Positions 49,693-61,600 of a stretch of DNA of 64,000 nt are shown here, piece after piece. A program made the translations under genes and the position numbers. Under the pieces are notes generated by a model, which made no database searches, was not told where the DNA came from, and saw only the letters and a program-made list of their open reading frames with translations. Every line of letters starts with the position of its first letter. The stretch's first letter is position 1. This DNA is from Lepeophtheirus salmonis (lineage: Eukaryota > Arthropoda > Copepoda > Siphonostomatoida > Caligidae). The stretch covers positions 5,766,001 through 5,830,000 of the forward strand of contig NC_052136.2 of assembly GCF_016086655.4 (NCBI RefSeq). Reading direction: 5' to 3'.

Positions 49693-52600
49693 ATGGTTCA
49701 GTGGCAACTCACATTTCTATTTGGATGTGTGATTGTTGTCCTTGCAAATCCTAAATCGACTATTGGGAGGGTGCATATCGATCGAAATATACAACTACGC
49801 GGCGAGGATACAAATATGGATATAAACTGTTGGATTAAAATGAAAGAACCGAATGTATCCTATAGCTGGATATTGTCTCCTCCAATGCTAGACTCTGGTA
49901 AGAAAAATATTGGTCTGACTGTTTATTAATGTTGGATTTGAAACTCAAAAATAGTTCGATTTTACTAAAGTAGACAATTTATAAAAATTACTCGAACTTG
50001 CACGAAATTGTATTTGAAAAACTCCACTAAACTTAAGCCCCAATGATTAAAACTTGAAATATTATTATGTATTCGCAGAACATTAGTCCGCTCAATAAAC
50101 TTGAGCGCGCTCCCACTCAATTAGCTGCGCTCATTTTTTAGTCTTATAGGTGCATGTGAATTCGACTGTTCTTTATTATTAATATTAATATAATAATAAT
50201 CCAAATGATTAGTTTAATTAAAGAAGGTGTGTAAAAAAAATTGGTGTGCCTTGGGGCACAAAAAGCTTGGAAGGCACAGTCTTAGGGAACATGTTTTCAC
50301 GAGGTTTCGTATAAAATCATCCAGATAAGCTGATAATTAGCTTGAGCTTGTATAAAAGTTTCTCATGTTTTGAGCAAACGTTTGCATGAGATTTTGAGAT
50401 CTTAAATCAATTTACTACACAAAAATATAAAAAAATCGTATTTCAGTTGGGAAAATTCGTTTACAAAAAAAAATAAGATTTACCTTCCAACGGTATCTCT
50501 ACACAAGAAGGACCAGGCAGTGTGTATGGGAGAACATATATCTGAGTGTTCTTAAAGTTGCCAGCTACATGAGAGAAATTTTTTAAATTTAGTTTTTAAT
50601 ATTTATTAAGAAATGTAATAAAATAAGCTGGTTAGGTTGCGTTGAATATAGATTACAATAATATTCCGTAGAAAAAATTGAATTGCCTATAAGTTTATTT
50701 CTAACTATATAACTAATAATTTAGACGTAAGGGGATTTAAATAAGGTTATAGATCCTGTTATTCAAAATAATTGATTAGTGTTCAACCTCTGTGAATAGT
50801 TATAACTCATCAGGTCTTCAATTTTTCGCGTTGTACGGCTTAAATAACAATAATAAATGTGGGTTTCAGCCTGCGTGCAAAAATGCTGTTGCATAGTGTT
50901 AGAAAAAGACAAACGGTTCACGTGTGTGTTTTCTCTTCTTTTTAGTTCATTATTAAATAAGTCGCGGGTGTGTTAACTTATCCCTCGAAAAGAAGAATTT
51001 TTGCTTATTTTTGGTGTAAATTGATTGAAAAATGTATCACGACATAAATATATTTGAATTTAAACATAATTATAAATACTAATTTAAATCTAGAAGGTTC
51101 TTCTCTCAATAGAAGTAATTTTATTTTCTCCTTCAAAATCATATAACAGACAGCTGATATTAACAAGGGCCTTAATTCAGTAATACAATTTACCTCACTC
51201 CCGCCTTCCCCTGGCGCTCTTACACAAATTACATCTCTTGTCATAAGGAAACGATTTCTGAAAATTTCATTTATAATTCGCTAAGGAAGAGTCAACAAGT
51301 TACAAAAAGTTGGGGGTCACTGTCAAATAATTTCAAATAGTCGGAGTCAGAGTTGAATAATTCACATAAGTCGAGTCGAATTCGTTATAATTCCTCCAAA
51401 TCCTCACAACCCTGTTTATAACTTGAATCCAACACTACAATGTTAATCAATTATTATTTATTTAAAAAAATAATAATGAATAAAAGTTCAAGAAACCTTA
51501 CAAATTTCATGTAATATTTATTATAGTAATATATTTGGATATAATCCTGAGTCGTCCAAGTTTTGAATGAATTTTACTTATAACTATGTATAAATCATAA
51601 TGGGAACTCTTTTGGTTTCCTTTATAGCGTGAATATATTATTTTTGTATACAAATTGAATAAGAAACGGCGCGTAACTAGTATGTTAATCCCTTTCATTC
51701 ATTTTAATATAGAGTGTTATAGCTTTTTGGATATCGAACATCTTAGAAGGGTCCTTAATAGGGATTGGACGATTCCTAAAAAAATCCTGATGCCGATTTC
51801 GATGCAATTGTTGTAAAAATTCCCGATTCCAATTCCTTAATATTTTAAATAATAGTTTAAAAATACAAATTGCTATCAGAGACGTCCACAGTATATATGT
51901 ATATATATATATCTTATTTTTTTTTTTTTTTGGGGGCTTGTTTCTTTAAAAAACCGAAAATCACATTTTTAGGAAACAGTCTTCAAATATACAATTTGAT
52001 ATTTAATTTTTTTTCAAAAATCCACAACTATTTACAAAAATAAAAATTTTTGGAAACAAATTTCAAAAACTCCTGCCTACTCTCAATAAATAAAACAATT
52101 TGGAAACAAATTTCAAAAACTCCTGCCTATTCTCAATAAATAAAAATTTTAGAGAAAAACTTCAAAAACACATAGATGTTCTCAAAGAAATAAATTTTTT
52201 GGGACAAATAATTCAAAAATTAAATTTCTATTATATAATTATTTTTTTTACATTTCAAATATATAACTTTCTATTGAAAAACAAAAATTCCTTAAATTGT
52301 GGGGAGGGGGGTTGTTTTTTCATAACTTAGAAAAGTAATAAATACTTAAATACCAGTAATTAATCAGAATCGGAATCGCAAATTAACCTTTATTTTCCTA
52401 ATGGGGATCTCTATTCTGATCCCAGAAAAAACAGTCGATTCTCCGATTCCGATTAATCGTCCCAGCACAAGTCCTTAATAACCAAATTATATAATCATAC
52501 ACATTGTAATAGTTTGGGGAAAAATAAATTTCGTATTTCTTGCCCCTTTTTTTTAACTAAGTATACTACAAACTATTTTTTTTTTTGACAGTATTGCGCT

Positions 52601-55600
52601 TGGCCAGTTCAGTTGTGAATTATGGTGCATCGAGTAGAGGTTACAAATGTAGAAATTCGCCATATTTTATTACCAATAAGGGAAAAACACGTCAAAAAGG
52701 GATCTAGAAAATTTTCAATGTATACGTACCGATATTCTTTGGGTTCGTATTGCGTAAAAGTGGTTCTAGCGATTTCGTTTGATGTAGTGGAGGTGAATGG
52801 CACCAGGCAATGGCAGGTCTTACGGTGAAAATATCGAGATAGATTATTATCTTAGAATTCGTAGAATCGCCTGGGAGCTGTTATCGATCATAGAATCGTT
52901 TTGAACTATTTGCAGAAGGCTGGATAAAAAAAGAAACTCGAATAGAATATGAATCGTGTTTTATCAAGACAACATCAAGATGGAAACATCTTTGATGACG
53001 TGCCAGAAGCTTCAGGAGCCCGGCTGGGAAGTTCAAATGCAACCACCCAACAGTCCGGATCTTGTACCAAGTGACTACAACCTGTTCCTATATATGGCCA
53101 ATGTGCTTGTGGTACAAATTGGGTCTCAATAGAGACCTGTGAAAATTGATTGTCCGAGTTTTTTGCTAATAGGAAAAGGGCATTATGAAGTTGGATTCTC
53201 GTTGGCAACAAGTTATCGAACAGAGCGGAAATACTTGACTTAAATCGGATGATTGTAGCACTTCTTTGATAAGCATTGAAATAAAGAGAAAAATACGAAA
53301 TTACTTTTTCCTCAATCTAATATTCTATTGTCAACTGTTGATTTTTCTGTTTCTTTTACTCTTATTATCAGTATTCTGAACGTTGATTCATTGAAAACGA
53401 AAGAGCTTTTCTTAAGCAGTGAATAATTCTGAAAAAATATGGAATTATATTTCCATAGTTGGAAGAATAGGATAACTACCAACTGATTATGGGCCTTTTT
53501 TCCATTTATTTTCGGAGGAAAAGTTACGTGACTCCAATGACAATCACATCTTGATAATTAGTGTCAGAGACGACTTCGAAATACAGGAGGGTCAATCGGG
53601 ACTTGACCAGGTACATAGGAGCTGCAACACACTTGATCCAAACGCTTGATTAATTCGCATTGTCCTCTGTGTCTCAATATTTATTGATTCATTCCCTGTC
53701 CCTTAAGAAAAACTGTATCGTTTTAATTAATTTTTTCATTGAGTGGATGTCATTATTTTTGTTCCAGAGATTCTAATAGCAGTTCGAACCAATTCACTGT
53801 TACATAAATTATTAATTAATTAAGACTTCATCATCGCAATTCGTGGCAAAATAATTAAACACTTGACAGAGTGCACAGAAAGGCATATCACATTAACTTC
53901 ATATAATATAATGATATGTAAGGTTGCGAGATATTATGTTTAAACTCTAGTTCCATCGAAACTAGATCAAGACAAATAGTTTTGAATATAATAACAGTTT
54001 TGTTAACCACAGTGGAAGCCGAGAGAGATGCTACGATCAAGGAGTACCTGAAGGGCAAATCTCGACCAGCCATCTTGAGAAACCTGAAGAGGCTAGAAGT
54101 CAACCCCATGCTCATCAAGAGAACCATTATGAAGTACTACAAGAAAGAATCTATCAAGAACAGATCCAGGCAAGGATGGAAAGAAATCCTAGAAGGAACC
54201 TCAATAAGATTGCCAAGGATTTCAACATGGGTACAATAACAATGAGATACCTTATTTGAGATGACCTTGGGATGTATGCCTACAAATTGAAGATGCGACA
54301 TCACCTGTCAAGCAAGCTTTTAACCCCCAAACAAATCTGATTCTGGCCAAAAAAGTTGAGTTGGGTGACAACGGAGTGAATAAAGTGCAGAAACCACAGT
54401 CTGTGATGGTTTGGGTTACCGTGACTGAGATAGGGAAGTCCCCATTGGTGTTTGTACCAGCCAGGGTGAAGATCAACACCAAGGAGTACATCAGCGCCAT
54501 CCTGGAGGAAGGTCTTGTTCCCTGGGCCCAACAGGATATCCAGAATGAGTCATATACTTTCTAACAGGATGGTGCTCCCTCCCACACATCCAGAGAGACG
54601 CAGCGGGGGTGTGAGCCCAATTTGAGTGGCTTCTGGGACAAGACAATCTGGCCCCCTCTAGCCCCTACCTAAACGTCATGGATTACTCCATGTAGTCCAT
54701 TATTGAGAAAATAACCTGTTTGACCACCAGCAAGAATTTGGACAACCTGAAGGTCAAACTGGTGGCTGCCTGGCACTTCATCTCCATGAAAATAGTGCGT
54801 GTAGCATGCAAGTCCTTTCCTGAGAGACTTCAGCCTGTGGGAAAGGCAATGGGGAACCATTTCGAATGAAAGTGATGTCACATGTTTTTGGAACTTGTTT
54901 CCACCTATGTCCATAAATATATGCAAATTAAGTAATTAGTTATATCATTAGTACTTTGATAAACATTCAACATAGTTTATGTGGCCCTTGTATACTTTAA
55001 ATAAACATGAATCATCATCATATATATTTATTATTTTTTCCGCACAAAGTGGTCATTATTATATATATCTACTCGTATATAAATTTTGAAAAATCCATAG
55101 CTTTTGGCAAAAAAATCAATTTTTTGCCAAAAAATATCGAAAACTAAATTTCAAATATAAAATTTTTTGAAGAAAAACAAATTCAAAAATTTTATTTGAA
55201 AATTAAATTTTTTCTAATTTTTTTTCAAAAATTAAATTTTTTCGAGCTATTCACAAAAAATAATTTTTTTCTTCAAAAATTACAGCTATTCACAAAAAAT
55301 TAAATTTTTTGGAAAAATTACTGCTTCCAGCATACCCTGTGCTGGTGCCCCTGCATATTAATATTTGTATGAACTCAAATTTAGCATCTTCTTTCTATAT
55401 CCATTTTGGTTCTAGGTAATTTTACCTCAATCTATAAGGCTTGAACAATCCTTGATGTAAGTGGAGATTTCAATATATATATTTTCATGGCCTTTGGATG
55501 AAGAAATAGACTGCATATTAACGCCAATGCAGGGATGTCTACAGGACTATATTTGGCGGGAGGGGAGTTTGTTTTCACCGCCCTCCTTTTAACGAATTAC

Positions 55601-58600
55601 CTTTTTCTAAAGGAAAAAAGTCCTTAAAAAATTGATCCTTTAATGACCTTTTTTCCATCTTATTTTTTTTTTTCATTGATCAATTACGGACCCCCCTGCA
55701 ATGATTGTTCGCAATATACCGTAGTATTAGTAATTCGGTGATCCATTTCAAATGCTTTGAAACCTACAACGTTTAGAATAATTTTGACTGTCTAGCTGTT
55801 TACCTTTTTGTTTTTAATTTATCAAAGCTGGAATACATGGGCAAAAATTCCAGTATAACTAAGAAGAAGTAATATTCAATTTATTATTATACAAAGAAAA
55901 AAAAGTATCAAGGCGAAAACGTTGCAAGGCAAAAACAGTAAAAAGCGAAAATGTGAAAAGCAAAAACGTCTCAAGACAAAAGTTTTACAAGGCGGAAACG
56001 TTCAAGGCAAAACTATTCAAGGCGAATCCTCTTAGAACCAAATATAACTCGGCAAATATGTTACGTGGCCAAATTACCAGCCTCTATTAATAACCAGCCT
56101 CTTTTGGATAATGATACCTAACGCATTCTATGCTGCACAACTACGATATTATATACCAGAATCACCGGATATATTTCCAAGTGCAGGGACAAATTATATA
56201 ATTTTTACTTCATAGTCACGCAACCTTACAATTTTATTATTAAACTATTACACTGATTCTAAAAAAGTGTGTATCCCATATGTTGCGTATGTAATAAGGA
56301 TCATAGGATCTTCTCTACTTCTTTCTACCTTTTCTTATTAATTATATTATATTATCATGTTCATCAAAACTTATAGAAATACAAGGTCATACCATAACGC
56401 GTGCACGACTGATGTTTAACTTCCCCCACACTTTTAACCTTGACGTCATAGTGTATAAGGGGTTGTGTGTTTTGTCAAAATCTGTTTTTCTTGCCCAGAA
56501 GTCGGTAAGATACATTAAATTGAAAATTCTAGCAATAGTAACGTCATATACTTTGAGTGGTTGCGTGTTTTGTCATACATAACCTGTCACCTTTCACATT
56601 GTAGAGTAGTATTTATTATATATCAATCTAATATACGTCATGTGTTCCTTATAAATGATACATAGTCTTATTTTCTCCACGTTACTCCTTGGTCGTCCTC
56701 GATTCCCTATTACTTAGAATGTGTCTTAACACGCTTTGTCAAGACACGACACCATAAGACCTTAAGTCTAATTAATCCGCCAACTAATATGTTGTCTCTC
56801 TAATGTTTTTAGAAGTAACAATTTAGCATCCTGTAATATTACAAGTTGTCCGTAAAATATAGAAACTTTTTTTATTGTATTATGAGAACTGGAATTATTA
56901 GCTTCCGTATGGAATTCTAGCCATATGGAATAATCACGCATACAGCTTAGCTTGTTTTTCTGTATTTCTCCTCTTGGCGGAATTGAGTAAAAATGACCTT
57001 GGCTCTTTTTTTTTTTTTTCCTTATTTTCAACCAATCACTACTTTTATATTTCCCTCATACGAGAATAAAAATTATGTGGGTTTATACCAGGTCACAAGA
57101 ATTCCATGACTTGAGCTACACAAGTCAACAAAAAAATGTTGTTGTTCTTTTCAAATGTAATTATGAAATATTTCTGCCTCAAAATTGAAATGAAATCAAT
57201 ATTTTTGCTGAACTAGTCATTTTAAAAACAATTTCTCTTCTGTAATTGAAAGGCCAATATTATGGATACACCAATTGATAGGCAATTAATCGCTCACTTT
57301 ATCTATTAATCGGCAAATGCTTCCAATTGAATGATTTTTGTGGTACAGCTACTACTCTTTTAAGACCATTGCTTTAAAGATAATATATTAACATTATAAA
57401 AAACACTGTTCAGATTTCCAATTACAAAATTAAAAAACCTAACACTCCCAAAAATACTGATAATTTACAACTCAAAGGGCCTATCAATAATACTCAACAC
57501 GCTTTATTATAGCGCGCAACCTTCACTCCGGAAAGAAATATGGTAAAAAAGGCTCAAAATTAGTTTTTAGTAAGCCAATTCTTCCAACCATGGAATTATT
57601 ATTCCATGATTGTTGAAAATTGTTCACAGCTAAAAAAGAGCTACCAATTAACATTCAGAACACCGATGAAGAAAAGAAACTTCAAGCTTTAGTGTCATCG
57701 AGGTAACGCCGCCGCATTTCCCCGTGTTATTAGTCAAACACTGCTTTATTAATATAGAATCTAGCTCCCCAAGAAAAGCTCAGTGTTACTCTACGTTTTT
57801 CTAGAGCACACTAACACTAATACTCAATGACTTCGCCTCAAAAATAATAATAACTGCTTGAGAAAATAAAAAACTCACATGCTACACCTTTTGGTTACAT
57901 TTGGAAGGGAAGCCTGCAGTGTCCGTCATCCGAAAATCGTGACCCTCAAAGCTACTGTTAGCCAGCACTAGGACGTCATGACAGAGGCTATATCTTCAAC
58001 CGGTGCGAGGCTTTCCATCGCCGCCTGGAAAACATCAATACCCTAAATAGGTGCTACATTAATAATTAAGAGAGTTCCGACGCACATCTATTTCTAGTAT
58101 TAATTTTGTTGAAATTCTATTGTTAATTAATCAAATATATCTTATTGAAGTTAAAAATTATTGCATACAACTCAATGCTATATAGATTCTATAAAATATG
58201 AGTTGAGGACTCATTTTTAACATCGAGCACGTTTAGCTAAAACTCAAATTAAAAAGAGAAGTACATTATATAAAATAAAAATGATGAATGTGGCTTAGCA
58301 ACAAGGGAGTGTTCTAGAGACTAAAGTCCTACATGGTTTATCTTGGCATATTAAAAAGAAGAGGGAGTACTCAGTACATATATTTAAGGCTGTAAATACT
58401 AAGCATTTGTAGTGTGGGGTGTTTGTTTGTTGTTGTTTTGTTTGTGCTGAGCAATGTTTTCTTTTCTTTCTTCAGCTGTTATTATTTTTATTTCATTCAT
58501 GAAGAGAGTAACATGTAAGTATTGAGTAGTGACGTATGAGTGTACTCATGAGAAACGGAGAGTAACACTGTGGATTTTTTTGGTAGTTATTTCCTATATT

Positions 58601-61600
58601 ATTAAAACAAGTTTTGCCTGTTCTTTGACCCCTAATTAATCCGGGAAATGCTGGTTGAATAATAATTTCATAGTAGGGAAGAATAACCTAACTACTATAG
58701 ACTAATTTGGCCCTTTATCCCTTGTTTCTTTTTGGAAGAAAGGTTGCAAGATACAATCAAACTCACGACGTGATCAATCTACAAAATTATCTGATGTGCA
58801 CAATTTTTATATTGCGTAATAATTGGAGCTATGCTTTATCAAGGTCATTAACAAAAAAATAAAGTTGTCATTAAATATATAATGATAAGCAAATTGAATT
58901 AAAAAAAGAGAAAACGGGATTATAGTAACATTGTAAAGAAACGAAACGACGACTACATGATGAATTTTGTCCAATTTGAGTTGGCTACAAAAAAAAACTA
59001 TTCTTTCGATTTCAAGGGTGACATAGACTATGTTTTCTACACTTTTTGAACTCTTCTAAGGGTTAATTCATGGAAGCTGCATTGTTGGTAATAGAGTACT
59101 GAGTGCTGCATTAAAATCTGAACACTTTGAATTTTTAGCTTCAATAAGATATAATTTATTAATCAACAATAGAATTTCAACAAAATTAATACTATGAATA
59201 GATGTATGTAGCACCCCTTTAGCGGAAATGATGCTTTCCAGGCGGTGGAAGAAGGCCTAGTACCCACTGCGTATGTATTCCTCTGTCATGGCGTCCAAGT
59301 GCTGGCTGACAGTGGCTTTCAGGGCCTTGGTGTTTGGATAATGGACAATACAGGCCTTCCCCTTAACATGTACCCAAAGGTATAGTCAAAAAGGTTGGCA
59401 TTAGCGTTGTAGGGGCCAAAATTTTCAAAAAAAAAGAGTTTAAAATAACTCTAAATACTCATTCAAAAGAGTCTTGCATCGGAGGAGATGGGTTTCTTTC
59501 ATTGTTGGTATGAAAAGCGCCTCTACACTTCACTCTTTCCATCCACTTTTTTGATGAATCTCTAGACAGTTGGATGTTAAGCCCCGAGATCTCTTGCAAG
59601 GGCCCACATGGACTTGGAGGGGGTATTCGTCTCGGCATGTTTTCTTTTATTCCTCTGGGTCCAGTTTGGCCTTTTTGGGAGAGACATTTTTTCCCCTCCA
59701 ACGTTTAGGACTTGCAGACGGCGTAAACAGTGGTCCTGGAAACGCCAAGCTGCTTGGAGGGCACGAATAGAAATTCGTCGATAACGCTCAATTGTATTTT
59801 TCTCGAATTGTACGTAAGCTAGAGAGCTCAGGTTTCTTTTGTTTTCTAATTAACTCTTTATGCTTCAATATATTATAATATGAATTAATTTTTATCCTTC
59901 ATTAATGATTGAATTAGTAAGTATTCAGATTTCAATGGCCCACCCGATAATTAATGATACTCTCAGTGCACCTAGAGCACTAAAAAGTAATCTAACTAAA
60001 TAAATTTGAAGAAATTTGATTGCACCAGTTAATTTTACCTTCAATACGGAGATAAAGGATTTTCCAGTACAGGCGCTCAGTGATCATTTTTGACTCATAA
60101 TCGAGAAAAGAAGCAGAATTATAGCAGCCAACATTAGTCTATATTTTTGTATTACCGGACGGCAGGTCCGTCCACAGAGGGTGGGCTGGAGAAGCCATTG
60201 CATCCTAAAAATATTTTTATGGACAGCACTTTATAAAATTAAATTATATGCAACAATTCTAAAAGTATACTATGTAATATCTATTTGGGACCCCCAATCG
60301 ACACCCCTTTTTTGGTTATATAAGTTTCCATATACAGACAAAATATATTCTAAGTTAAATTGTTTTTTTACTAATAAAATAATAACAAATTCTATAGTAC
60401 TTAAAATATTGAAAAGCATCATTTTTGGAATGCGTTTCCCCAACCTACATCCCCTTTCCAATCTTTGCCAAGATAATTAATCAATATAAAAACAATAATT
60501 CAATATTTGATTCAATTATTCATATGATAACTGGTACGAAAATATTGCTATCGTGACAAGAGTACAACACAGTGCTTTGTCAGTCCTTATATAGGACTGA
60601 AGACGGCATTCCCGTCCATGATGAAGTCACTCAGTATTATTTCTTCTTTTTTTTATCAGTTCTAGTACTGATAGTATGAAGGACAAACGGTCTTAAGGAT
60701 CGGTCCTTAAACTGGACTGGACTAGACTGAATAAATAGTGACCAACACAAACCTACATGTCGTTACCTTTATTGTGTCACGCAAACTTTCCTCCGAAAAG
60801 AACCCTGAAAAAAGCTCAAAATCAGTTTGTACTTATCCATTTCTTACCAACTGTATAATTAATTCTTATTCAATAATTTTTAAGTAGTGCTCACGGTATA
60901 TCAGAACTAATTCTAATTCAACCAATCAATATCCAGAACACTGATGAAGAGAAAAGAAACATAATTGTAACAGCTAACATTAGTCTATATTTTTGTATTA
61001 CCGGACGGTAGATGCGTCCACAGGGGTGGGATGGAGAAGCCTTAGCCCCTTAAAAAAATATTTATGGACAGCACTTTATAAAATTATTGCTGTTCAGAAC
61101 AAAAGTTAAAGGTAAAAAGGCTCAGAATCTTCTTTTTTTTTTTCTCAACTTATAAAGGTCATTAGGTCAAATTCAGCCTCTTCTAAAAAAATTAACTGCC
61201 ATAAAAATTCCTTTTTTTTTGTCTCTTCTGGAAAAAAGGCCACCTTAAATATAATCCTGTTGATTTACTTGCACGGCATTAATTCGCTATCACAAAAATT
61301 GTGTATTCCATCGTCAGTTGTAGATGTTTTTGCTTCTTTTCTCTTGGCCAGTATTCTAAACATTGATTGGTTAAATTAGAATGAGCTCATTGGTTTTTAC
61401 AATTTCTTTGAAAAAAAATTAAAAAATTATTTCAAATATTAAATTTAAAAAAAAAAATTCAAAAATATTAACTATTCAAAAAAAGTTGATATTTTTGGGA
61501 AAAAATATTTCAAAAATTCATAGCTGTTCACAAAAAAAGGAATTTTTGGAAAACATTTCTAAAATTAAATTTCAAATATAAAATTTTTTGGGAAAATTTG

